From Symbiodinium natans (Eukaryota > Sar > Dinophyceae > Suessiales > Symbiodiniaceae): a DNA stretch of 12,500 nt. The stretch lies in assembly GCA_905221605.1 (NCBI GenBank), contig CAJNDS010001582.1, positions 1-12,500 on the forward strand, written 5' to 3'. The position numbers and the translations under genes were made by a program. Positions 1-7,318 of the stretch are shown one piece after another. The notes below the pieces were generated by a model that did not search any database, had not been told where the DNA came from, and was given only the letters and a program-made list of their open reading frames with translations. Within the stretch, counting starts at the first letter, position 1; every line of letters begins with the position of its first letter.

Positions 1-60
1 GGTTTAGGGTGCAGGGTGTAGGGTTTAAGGTTCAGGGAGCAGGGCTTAGGCAGAAAACTC
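1..60 (+). repeat. Degenerate telomere-like repeats, G-rich on the plus strand
   Basis: One exact TTTAGGG lies at 3-9. It is followed by variants such as GCAGGG, GTAGGG, TTTAAGG, TTCAGGG and GCTTAGG at roughly 7-bp spacing. TTTAGGG is the plant-type telomere repeat and is also reported in dinoflagellates and other protists. The array is too decayed to be a working telomere, so it is better read as subtelomeric or interstitial telomere-like DNA. Confidence 0.6.
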
Positions 61-164
61 TTGCAGGAAGGTACCTGTTCTAGTTTCAAGCACATATTTT
101 GATGGCCTGGATTAGAAGTACGAGAACTTGGACAATCGAAAACAACCGTGGTCGGGATGACGAG

Positions 165-222
165 AACCTGAAACCCAAACCCTAGACCCGAAACCTAGAC
201 CTTAAGCCCCAAAACACAACAT
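165..222 (-). repeat. Degenerate telomere-like repeats, C-rich on the plus strand
   Basis: This block has AACCCAAACCCTAGACCC followed by variants (CGAAACC, TAGACC, TTAAGCCCC) at about 7-bp spacing. It is the reverse orientation of the block at 1-60, so the two blocks face each other. Confidence 0.5.
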
Positions 223-847
223 GTATCGCAGGCCTAAGTCAAAAACTAAACTTTACACCAAACGGCACAGGACTCCCGGGCTTAAAGCGTAGGGTTGTCG
301 AACATGGTACTTTGACAGCGGCTATGATTCAGGGGATCACGTGCGGGATATGTCCGACAAGTAAGCTTTCAACGTATGACGCTCAAGGGAAAAGCAGCAC
401 AAGAGAGCATCAGCACAGCAACATGCCGAGATGCTATTCGTGCTTCCAAGAGGAAGAGCTGTCTCTGCTCGCTGCATGATCGACTTTGAAAAGCTTCAAG
501 GGACAAGTTGAAAATACTGCAGCGTCGGGGCCGTGATCTTGAGCCAAAGGCATATGAGCGACGAAGGCGGAAAAAACAAGGGCTGCAGTGCGTCATGGTG
601 CAGGATTGTGCTGCTGCTCTTCACCTTTCTAAAAATGAGAACAGAAGCATCATCTGACAAAAGCCCAGCAGCACAAATTCGCCGAGTCTCGATGAGTTGC
701 CGCCATTCGTGCAACCAACAACTGAAAACAAAGTCAAAAATTCAACACTACCGACAATCTCGCACACATCTACGCCAAGAAATCTAAAAGCATTTGGTTT
801 TAGAGCCTCATAACTCGAGCTCTTAAACTTATGCGGCCGATCTAAGT
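223..847. other. No recognisable gene or element
   Basis: This stretch has only short open frames of up to 84 codons on either strand. None has a recognisable domain, signal sequence or repeat structure. An isolated GTAGGG near 290 recalls the telomere-like blocks on either side. I see no tRNA, rRNA or transposon terminus here. It reads as subtelomeric or intergenic filler. Confidence 0.5.
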
Positions 848-886
848 CAACCCTTAATCCTAAATCCTAAACCCTAAGTAAACCTT
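848..886 (-). repeat. Degenerate CCCTAAA-type block
   Basis: The block reads CCCTTAATCC, then TAAATCCTAAACCCTAAG, at near 7-bp spacing. CCCTAA is exact once, near 872-877. It has the same orientation as the block at 165-222. Confidence 0.55.
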
Positions 887-939
887 CTGGAAGGGAGGAA
901 TGGCACGCCTGTAATGATGATGAGGTTTTGGACTCTGAG

Positions 940-1056
940 GCTTGATGGCGGAGGGTTCGGGTTTTGGGTTGAGGGCTTCCGGAGTCTGGGGTTAAACCCT
1001 CAACCAATAAAACCCTGAACCCTGAACCCTAAACCCGAAACACTAAACCCTAAAAT
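940..1056. repeat. Head-to-head telomere-like repeat block
   Basis: The left half (about 945-992) is G-rich on the plus strand (GGGTTCGGGTTTTGGGTT, then GAGGG). The right half (about 992-1054) is C-rich (AAACCCTCAACC, then ACCCTGAACCCTGAACCCTA), with exact CCCTAAA at 1028-1034 and 1048-1054. The change of direction falls near 990, where GGGGTTAAACCC is itself nearly self-complementary. The arrangement is that expected of two telomere-like tracts joined head to head, but it is badly decayed. Confidence 0.6.
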
Positions 1057-1147
1057 TTTGCAAGCTTTTCATGCATACACTTCAACTGAAACTTCGTGCA
1101 TTCTCGTGAGCTTCAGACTGCAATTTGAGCGCTTGCCTCTTTTCGTT

Positions 1148-1206
1148 CTGGGTTCAACCTGGTTCAACCCAAGTTCAACCTGGTTGGTTCAACCCAGGTT
1201 CGAATC
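1148..1206. repeat. Short GGTTCAACC minisatellite
   Basis: About five copies of a 10-14 bp unit, GGTTCAACC with CT, CA or TG linkers, run from the GGGTTCAACC near 1150 to a GGTTCGAATC at 1197-1206. A run of eight T follows at 1207-1214. Read on the minus strand it lies beyond the LINE 3' repeats, as A8 and then GGTTGAACC repeats. It may therefore be the 3' tail of the LINE, or the target site, but the boundary cannot be fixed from one copy. Confidence 0.6.
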
Positions 1207-1345
1207 TTTTTTTTCCGAGTTGAGCGAACTAGTGCGAACCACCTCCTTGGTGTTTGGGTTGTGAAAACCGTGCCTCTGTACTGGCACATCTGATGGCCCT
1301 CTTGGCCCTATGGTACAGGGGAGGAATATCACCTCCTCCTAAGCT

Positions 1346-1661
1346 ATCATCCTCTTTGGGATGCTACCAGAGGTTGATACCTCATGAGAGGATTGAACCT
1401 CCTGGCAAAACATTCCTCAAGGTTTCTGGTGCACTGTGTGCAAACTGTGAGAGGAAATCGGCCAGGGGTGTGTTCTCTGGCAGCGAGGATGAACCTCGAC
1501 GCCATCATCCTCGTTGGGATGCTACCAGAGGGTGATACCTCATGAGAGGATTAAACCTCCTGACAAAAAGTTCCCTCAAGACCGCTGGTGCACCTGGCGC
1601 AGGCTGTTAGAGGGGATCGGTCAGGGGTGGTTTCTCTGGTAGCGAGGATGACCTTCACTTT
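1346..1661 (-). repeat. Two tandem copies of a 158-bp repeat in the LINE 3' non-coding region
   Basis: ATCATCCTC begins at 1346 and again at 1504. The following landmarks recur in the same order with a spacing of 158-159 bp: GGGATGCTACCAGAG, GATACCTCATGAGAGGATT, GGTGCAC and AGCGAGGATGA. A partial third start (ATCCTCACTGGGAGGATGC) lies at 1662-1680, beside the ORF stop. The plus-strand LINE copy enters the same unit after its stop at 12343 and the window ends inside it. The units are full of short GAGG/CCTC hairpins. Confidence 0.85.
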
Positions 1662-1696
1662 ATCCTCACTGGGAGGATGCAACCTCCTAGGTTGCT

Positions 1697-4495
1697 TCAG
1701 CTGCCGGTGCCTTCAGGGATTTTGCACAGGGGGTCTGCTGCAACTTGGGCTGTCCCTTGCACCTGCTGAAAGAGGCTGCGGATGGCATTGGTTGGCTCGG
1801 GCTTAAACTGCGCCTTGCACCTGGGGTCCTTTTTAAAACTGCATGCAACTGAAAGCTTTTGCGAAACATTTTTAGTCTTCAAGGACAACTGTCCACCACA
1901 ACCTTCGCAGACCCACAGTTGTCTGTTCCCTAGCAGTTTTAAAACATGTGTAACATGTACCCCTTCAACCGTCACTCTGCCTTGGTGTGTGCATTGGTGC
2001 GCTGCCAGTGCTTCCAAGGTTTTGCGGTTCTTTGTGTGCAGGAGTTTAAGTTGACACTGAGCACACCGGAGGTTGAGACCTTCCCATTCCCACGCATGCA
2101 CAGGTTTGGTCCGGACCAGCTCCTGGAACCATTCCTGTTGGGTGGTGATGTGGCCTCTCCCTATGTTGGAGCCAATGCGCTTTTTGCAGGGCCTGGAGGT
2201 GGCCTCATTGCTCTTGCGAGCCTGCTTTTCCTGTAGGAAGACCTTATACACTGGGTGCTGATTTTCCCCAATGGCAGTAAGGATCTTTTCCGCCCTGCTC
2301 GCCACGAATTCTTGTGCTTTTTTGCTGCAATGGTCCTGGTACTGACTGGCTGCCCGGACATCAGGGTGGGCCAGCTCGGCCGCTTTTTCCCCACACAGCT
2401 TGTCCGCCAGGTCATTGACCTGCTGTCTCCACGAGTTTTCCGCACCCACCTTCCGGAGGAACTCCTCCTCTGAAACATGGGATGGAACCCATTTCATTTT
2501 GAGGCGGTTGACATCTGTGGTTTGCAGCTCCCACCAGATGTCACCGTGGGTCTTGCCCGGCTTTGGGCTGCGGACTCGTTTCGGGACACCAAGGCAGTCT
2601 AGTGTCGTGTCAATAGGGCCTTCGGTATAACGGGCCAGCTGCAGAACGGCATACAGCTCCCCCCGAAAAACCGTCTGTGGTCCAGGGACTTGGCCTACGA
2701 TTGCTCCTACCTGGACGTATTCTTGGCCCTGTTTCTTGCAGGCTACAACTGCATATGCCACCTGCCGGAGTCTCGGGTCCGCCGTGTAGGGGCCACCACT
2801 AGCATCTGTGCCATACACAAGCTCCGGGTCGCTGAGGGGCTCTTTGTCAGCCCATATACCCATAAAGATGGGATTGTCCTCCTGTGGAGGTTGTACCTCC
2901 CATTCGGGTTTGGGCGGGAGGCCCCTGGTCCACAGCGATCTCGGGCCTTGGGCCCTGCCTTCTTGGAACCATGTTGGCAACTCCCAGTTCTGGGCTTCCC
3001 ACCAGGCACAATCCAAGAGCACATGCTCCCAGTCCGCTTGCTGGTGGCATCGGGGGCACACTTTGACAGCAGAGTTTTGGCTGCAAACCAAGGCACCCTG
3101 CCAGACGCACCTCAGGGCAGCTGCTTTCGTGGTTCGACCTGCTTTCTTGAACTCCCCCAGCAATTTCCTCCCTACCGTCCAGTCGACTCCCTCCTGTAGC
3201 TCAGGGGCAGCAAGACCAGTGGCGATGCGGTGGTTCACCTCCTTCTGGTAGGTTTGCTGGAGGAGGTCTAAGACACGACACTCCTGCTGTGGGGTGTGTA
3301 TGGTGTGCTTGGCGCCGTGGGTGTCTAACCATTCATCACTGCCTCTAGGCTGCCAACCCATGTCAAGCAGGTACGCAACCGCGGCCGCCAAAGGGCCCCT
3401 GACCATTTGCCACCTGCTGCTGGCCTCTTCCAGCCTTTGGACGGTGAGGCCCCATGTTCTCTCCAGCAGCTCTTCCTTTCCTACCCAGCGCTTCTTAAGC
3501 TGGAACCAGGCCTCAACTTGCTGGACCATCATGGTGCGGCCCGGGTCTTGGTACCTATCCCCCACGGAGGACACCTCCAGATTGCCCATCTTTTGTCTGC
3601 CACACTGTTCCGCCAGGGCAGTCCGGAGCTTTTGTCGCCGGGTGGGTGGCATGCCCTGGGCTTGGTGGCCCCAGGTAAGGGCGGAGGCAACCCCTCCTCG
3701 GAAGAGGCGGACCTTGGCCGGCACACTCGGGACTCTCAGCTGTTTTAGCTTCTTTTGTCCTTTGCCCGCTTTGTGCCTCCGGGCCCTTTGCACCTTGACC
3801 CTTCGGACCCGACCTAGGGCACAGTCCAGGCCTAAGTCTTTCATACTATCGCAGATAGCTGGGTCCCCGTCTTTGCGCAGCTTCTGTAGTTCCCTTCTGG
3901 CTTCCGCGGTGGTGCACAGGAAGCCGGTTTTCTTGAGGGACAGACGGAGGTCGCTACCTTCCAAAAGCCGGCGAAGGGTTTTGTAACCTTCATAGACCGC
4001 AAATGCCGCCTGCTCAGGATATCTTGCTTCGAAATCCGCTCCGATATCATCCACCCAGGTGTCTAAGGCAGTGATACTTCGGAGCTGAGCGGCTTCTTGC
4101 ATTATTGGCTGGAGGTAAACCCTGGCCATCATTGTTGCGAACGGGCACCCTGCTAGGATGCCCCTCGCAGGGAGGATCCCCTCCGAAAGGAGATCCTCTG
4201 CCACGAGATATCTCGTTCCCCGGTAGACTTGCATGACCAGGAGGGCTATCGCTGGCGGGAAGCCGGTCGCCACTATCCGCTCCTCCAATTTGGTCCAATT
4301 AACACTGTCATAGAAAGTCTGCAGGTCCAACAGGACCGCACAGGCATGTTTGTTAGCTGCGCGGCTAACCTCTCCTCTCAGGAGTCTCTGCATGCCTGTT
4401 TCTAGACAAGTGTTACCCGGGGAGGCTTTATTGGGAACCTCTCTGCAGTTTCTCGCATCCATTTCTTGACGACCTGTGCTCTGCAGAAGCACCAA
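1697..4495 (-). CDS. LINE reverse transcriptase palm, zinc knuckle, RNase H and C-terminal zinc modules (minus copy)
   Basis: This is the longest open frame, 932 codons. The first 20 or so residues (before NKASPGN) are out of phase with the parent protein. RT block A is LLDLQTFYDSV with Asp57; the B-like block is RGILAGCPFA (111-120); block C is WVDD (147-150), with Asp149 and Asp150. C480-x2-C483-x7-H491-x4-C496 is a zinc knuckle of the type found after LINE RTs. RNase H follows, with Asp564 (GTDASGG), Glu613 (RGELYAV), Asp633, His673 (WVPSHVS) and Asp698 (NDLADKL). The C-terminus has CAQC at 811-814 with H833/C835/H837, then CEGC at 863-866 with C885/C893. One C fewer near 1730 than in the plus copy replaces the last residues; the parent stop would be at 1687-1689. 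The product would copy LINE RNA into DNA and degrade the RNA strand. Confidence 0.9.
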   Translation of the reverse strand: MVLLQSTGRQEMDARNCREVPNKASPGNTCLETGMQRLLRGEVSRAANKHACAVLLDLQTFYDSVNWTKLEERIVATGFPPAIALLVMQVYRGTRYLVAEDLLSEGILPARGILAGCPFATMMARVYLQPIMQEAAQLRSITALDTWVDDIGADFEARYPEQAAFAVYEGYKTLRRLLEGSDLRLSLKKTGFLCTTAEARRELQKLRKDGDPAICDSMKDLGLDCALGRVRRVKVQRARRHKAGKGQKKLKQLRVPSVPAKVRLFRGGVASALTWGHQAQGMPPTRRQKLRTALAEQCGRQKMGNLEVSSVGDRYQDPGRTMMVQQVEAWFQLKKRWVGKEELLERTWGLTVQRLEEASSRWQMVRGPLAAAVAYLLDMGWQPRGSDEWLDTHGAKHTIHTPQQECRVLDLLQQTYQKEVNHRIATGLAAPELQEGVDWTVGRKLLGEFKKAGRTTKAAALRCVWQGALVCSQNSAVKVCPRCHQQADWEHVLLDCAWWEAQNWELPTWFQEGRAQGPRSLWTRGLPPKPEWEVQPPQEDNPIFMGIWADKEPLSDPELVYGTDASGGPYTADPRLRQVAYAVVACKKQGQEYVQVGAIVGQVPGPQTVFRGELYAVLQLARYTEGPIDTTLDCLGVPKRVRSPKPGKTHGDIWWELQTTDVNRLKMKWVPSHVSEEEFLRKVGAENSWRQQVNDLADKLCGEKAAELAHPDVRAASQYQDHCSKKAQEFVASRAEKILTAIGENQHPVYKVFLQEKQARKSNEATSRPCKKRIGSNIGRGHITTQQEWFQELVRTKPVHAWEWEGLNLRCAQCQLKLLHTKNRKTLEALAAHQCTHQGRVTVEGVHVTHVLKLLGNRQLWVCEGCGGQLSLKTKNVSQKLSVACSFKKDPRCKAQFKPEPTNAIRSLFQQVQGTAQVAADPLCKIPEGTGS
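2886..2900. repeat. Mini hairpin, 6-bp stem
   Basis: GGAGGT-TGT-ACCTCC is a perfect 6-bp stem with a 3-base loop between the zinc knuckle and RNase H (peptide WEVQPPQ on the minus strand). The plus copy keeps the site at 11128-11142, with one loop-proximal pair altered. Confidence 0.7.
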
Positions 4496-4913
4496 AGCCG
4501 ATAGGTGATGGATGTGAGGGTTATGGGCCTTTCTATGTCAGCATTTTTGGGCAGGAGTGCCACATGGTGCGCCTGCCAGTGCTGTGGCGCCACTCCTGTG
4601 GTTTCAGCCAAGTTCAGGACTTGGGTGAGCTGCTCATAGGCCGGTCCAGGGAGGTTTTTGAGGGCAGCATAGGTGAGCCCATCAAGACCTCCTGCCTTGT
4701 CGGTGACATTCTTGAGGATGGCCTCGAGCACCTTTGCTGTTATTTTAAACAGCGGGGAGGATTTTGCTGCATCCAGCAGGGTCTGGCCGATCGGGGGGGA
4801 ACATTCTACCTCTCCCCAAATTGCGACCCACTGCTTCCTCCTGGCCCCTGGGCGCTCTTCGCCTGGGAGGTTTTGGAAGGGCCGATCTAGGACTCTCTCA
4901 CTCTTCTTGAGAG
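4431..4913 (-). pseudogene. LINE reverse transcriptase, N-terminal blocks (minus copy)
   Basis: The frame is open from the break near 4915 to about 4431. It holds the first RT blocks: DKAGGLDGLTYAALKNLP, matching the LINE 'G-x-DG' block 0/1, and HVALLPKNADIERPITLTSI, matching the block with 'PK...RPI.L'. The plus copy has four more bases (TGGG, 9600-9603) where this copy has ATTGGG at about 4430. Here that sends the frame into a stop at 4402, and the catalytic palm continues in the next frame. Confidence 0.75.
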
Positions 4914-4915
4914 AA

Positions 4916-5522
4916 ACTATAGAGAGGTCTCATCCCTTTCGCCAATCCCGCTTGGAGCCAGTCCTTGTACTGGGCCTGCTGCTCCTTGGCTCTCTGCATC
5001 TGGAGGGCCGCCTCCTTGTGCCTGGCAGCGACACTCAAAGACCGCCACTGTGGTTCTTTTGCTGAACATTGCTTGTAAAGTTCTGTGAGGAAGTCAGTTC
5101 CTTCAGCAATGTCTTGACAGGTTTGGAGGGGGCCTAGGTCCGGTAGGTGCTGCTGGGAGGCGGGCACTTCCTCCAGGATTCTGGCCATTCGTGCCCACCA
5201 GCCCACTTCAGAGCCTTTGGGGGGCTGGCCGCCCAGGTTGCCAGTTGCCAGGTGCTCTGGTCCTCTTGGGCACAGGTCCTGTCCATTATGGCGAAGTGGG
5301 AGGGTTGCCTCTCGCCATTCTTGGTTTTTGAGGTCTGCCGTGAGCTTCGGGAACTGGGGAAGCTTCCAGGACTTCCATTCGCTGGCACCGTCCTGGACTT
5401 TGAGGTGCAAGGCTGCATGTGGTTTCCACGGGACTGCCCAGGTCACAGACAGATCCATCAGGGCTTCCAGGCTCCGACTCACAACCCCAAAATCCAGCTC
5501 CGCCCCATGGTTGCATGTAGCC
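4916..5522 (-). pseudogene. LINE endonuclease C-terminus and linker to RT (minus copy)
   Basis: After the break near 5522 this frame gives the last endonuclease strands (SRSLEALMDLSVTWAVPWK, then PHAALHLKV). The histidine in PHAALHL matches the usual 'SDH' position of the family. A linker follows with a helical, charged stretch (RHKEAALQMQRAKEQQAQYK) typical of the EN-RT joint. Compared with the plus copy it lacks two bases near 5307 and 91 bases near 5225. The two losses sum to 93, so the frame is recovered, but the residues between differ. An extra base in AAA at 4914-4916 ends the frame (stop at 4898) before the RT. Confidence 0.7.
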
Positions 5523-6026
5523 TCCAGTGGCTACCATCCTCCCCCTCATCACCTGAATCAGTGCTGTGTCCTGAACTTCGGTCGGGTCCAGGTTCCAATC
5601 TCCCAGGATGATCCAGGGTTCCGGGAGGGTTCTTACGAAAGCCACCAGAGAGGATAGCACCTCTGCATTCGTGGGACCATTTAGGCCTTCCGTGTCCCTC
5701 AGGTACAGGGACACGATCGTGTAGTCCCATCGTCTTTGTCTCAGACCCACAGCTGTGTAGCCTGCCCCTTTGCATTGGTAGGTGGCTTTTTGCCACACTC
5801 CGCTATTTTTGGGAAATGCACAAGCAGTGCCCCCCAACCTTGTGCCCTTGTCCGACAAGGAGGCCGGCTCAGCATAGAGATCCCATCCTAGGGCTTGCAG
5901 TGTGGCTCTCCTGCCATGCAGCATTTCCGGTGTGAGGTGGGTTTCCTGCAGACACACCACCTTGGCTTTGGAGGAGGTCACCCACTCCAGTGCCCCGCTG
6001 TTGAAACTGGTGACATTGGCACTCAT
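5523..6026 (-). CDS. LINE APE-type endonuclease, N-terminal two thirds (minus copy)
   Basis: The frame starts at the ATG of MSANVTSFNSG. It carries the hallmarks of the endonuclease/exonuclease/phosphatase fold: an N-terminal N (SANVTS), the catalytic glutamate in VVCLQETHL (about residue 28), a YTAVGLRQ/YTIVSLYLRD middle strand pair, and the GDWN motif in PWIILGDWNLD (about residues 138-148). In LINEs this enzyme nicks the target DNA to prime reverse transcription. The frame is lost at about 5522, where the plus copy has two more bases inside a GTAGCC-loop-GGCTAC hairpin. The C-terminal histidine strand continues in the next segment. The open frame runs on to 5286 out of phase. Confidence 0.85.
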
Positions 6027-6054
6027 GATACCTAGATACTGGTCAGGCGAGGCG

Positions 6055-6069
6055 GAAGGTTCAACCTTC
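6055..6069. repeat. Mini hairpin, 7-bp stem
   Basis: GAAGGTT-C-AACCTTC is a perfect 7-bp stem around one base. In the element's sense strand it would encode KVxPS in the parent frame. The plus copy keeps it at 7875-7889 with only the central base changed. Confidence 0.7.
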
Positions 6070-6348
6070 TCCTGGCTGGGCTCTTCGGGTAGGGTCTTCC
6101 TCTCGTTCCTGCTGACCCAGCACCTGTTCTGGTGTCAGGGACTCTTCCTTCTTTGGGATCTCAGAGGCTATCACCTCCTTTGCTTGTTGAATAGCTTTCC
6201 CGGTGACATCCTCTCCTTGTTCTAAGGCGTGCAGGACCATCCTGCACCAACCCCAGGCCAGGGAGTCCTCCGCCATCACCTCTTCTTGGGCTTCGATGAA
6301 GCTTAAAAGGGTGGCTTCCTTCGCCTGGAAGGGGCTCGCTGGATCTTC

Positions 6349-6369
6349 CAGGAGGTTGACCACCTCCTG
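6349..6369. repeat. Mini hairpin, 8-bp stem
   Basis: CAGGAGGT-TGACC-ACCTCCTG is a perfect 8-bp stem with a 5-base loop inside the coding region (minus-strand peptide QEVVNLL). Confidence 0.7.
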
Positions 6370-6409
6370 CCATGTCATCTCCGAACCCAAGTCATCTGGG
6401 CTGCAGAGG

Positions 6410-6424
6410 GAAGGTGTCACCTTC
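6410..6424. repeat. Mini hairpin, 7-bp stem
   Basis: GAAGGTG-T-CACCTTC is a perfect 7-bp stem around one base. The minus strand encodes QKVTPSL across it. Confidence 0.7.
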
Positions 6425-6855
6425 TGGGCTGAATCATTGCATAGTGTCGGGGAGGCGCCTTGGGTAACCAGAGGGTGCCCATCAGGGTTCACCTCCCACG
6501 ATGGCTTCATTTGTTCGCCTTCTGCTGGTGCCTCATCATCTGTGAGGTCCAGCTTAAAAAACTTTGGCCCTGTGATCGGAACGCTTTCTGGCGACTCCTT
6601 TCCAGGCCGACAAAAGTGGCTGGGCTTCTGCCAGCCTTGCTCACAACCACTGCTATCTGCAGTAAGTTGTTTCCCCAAGGCCTCCCTCAATCTTTTTCCA
6701 TGTAGATTGATGTGAGCACCTCGCTTGTAATAGTCAGCACATGCAACTAGGAACTGCTGGGCAGTTCGCAGCATGTGTTCCAGCCCTGGGCTGGGGTCGC
6801 GCATTGGCTCTGTGGGGCCCTTGCTTTGGGGCTCCAGGCCCCACACGCCGAGTCC

Positions 6856-7318
6856 CTAGGCCACCGGGCCCAACCCCGGCGGGGCATTGGCATTTCCGGG
6901 AGGCATCCCCTCCTGGGTTTGCTCCTCAAGGCCTGGAGGGGTGGGGACCTCCTGTGTGCGACGCCTCTTTGCTTCTCTCTCCGCTTTAATTTCATGGAGC
7001 TTCTTCTCTTGCTCCTCGTTGAGGCTTACCCCCAATTCATGGAGGATGCTGTCGACCTCCATGTCCGCAGCGGATTCGCAGAAGACTTTCTCTTTGAGCA
7101 GGCCTGAGCTTGCTTCGACTGCCTTCTGTGCCCTCTCGGCCTGCTCATTCAGCACGATCATTTCTTGTAGAAGCTGCCTTAATGACTCCTTCGCCATGTC
7201 AATGCGCTTCTGCAGGCCAATCTTCTGATCAGCAATGTGCTTGAGCTTGCCAGCTGCACTTTGCCAGCTCTGGCTGGCCTGGCTTGCAGCTTGGGAGGGC
7301 GTCACCTCCTGACTGGCC
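6856..7318 (-). pseudogene. LINE ORF1-like coiled-coil segment, ending at an in-frame TAG
   Basis: This continues the preceding segment in another frame, from ASQEVTPSQAASQ onward. It has a long run with heptad-like hydrophobic spacing (for example LKHIADQKIGLQKRI and LRQLLQEMIVLNEQAERAQ), so a coiled coil or trimerisation helix is likely, as in ORF1 proteins of other LINEs. A basic stretch (EREAKRRRTQE) and two Pro-rich PPGL motifs follow. A TAG at 6856-6858 ends it. The next segment continues in exactly the same frame, so the TAG is either a real ORF1 stop or a single-base nonsense mutation. Confidence 0.65.
7038..7063. repeat. Mini hairpin, 8-bp stem
   Basis: CATGGAGG and CCTCCATG flank a 10-base loop. 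The minus strand encodes MEVDSILH across it. Confidence 0.65.

Larger units (their letters stand above)
1532..6129. repeat. Left arm of a 4.6-kb inverted repeat
   Basis: This arm is the reverse complement of 7795-12500, apart from substitutions and indels. The largest are 91 bp and 20 bp missing here, and 11 bp and 8 bp missing from the right arm. The spacer 6130-7794 is unique to the minus copy. Confidence 0.9.
6100..6855 (-). pseudogene. LINE acidic region between coiled coil and endonuclease
   Basis: This segment is in the same frame as the coiled-coil segment, just past the TAG at 6856-6858. It starts GLGVWGLEPQSKGP; the first ATG downstream lies before RDPSPGLEHML. It has a helical part (LRTAQQFLVACADYYKRGA) and a glutamate-rich part (LLSFIEAQEEVMAEDS), and ends near SLTPEQVLGQQEREEDPT. 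I recognise no family. A 20-bp deletion near 6097, relative to the plus copy, shifts the frame just before the endonuclease. In the plus copy the same end (EQVLGQQEREEDPT) runs on without a break into the endonuclease, which shows the parent frame was continuous here. Confidence 0.6.

Noticed and set aside
369-787. Short open frames of 72-84 codons in the left region
   Set aside because: They lack recognisable domains and overlap one another on both strands. The lengths are expected by chance.
1058-1264. Small protein of 68 residues over the minisatellite
   Set aside because: It is translated from the GGTTCAACC repeat and flanks, with no domain or supporting context.
1346-1661. CRISPR-like array
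   Set aside because: There are only two units of about 158 bp without short repeats and unique spacers. It is an ordinary tandem duplication.
2690-3986. Long plus-strand open frames (up to 230 codons) opposite the minus-strand LINE, with mirror versions opposite the plus copy
   Set aside because: They lie antisense to well-supported RT/RNase H coding sequence in GC-rich DNA and have low-complexity, Ser/Pro/Leu-rich content typical of shadow frames.
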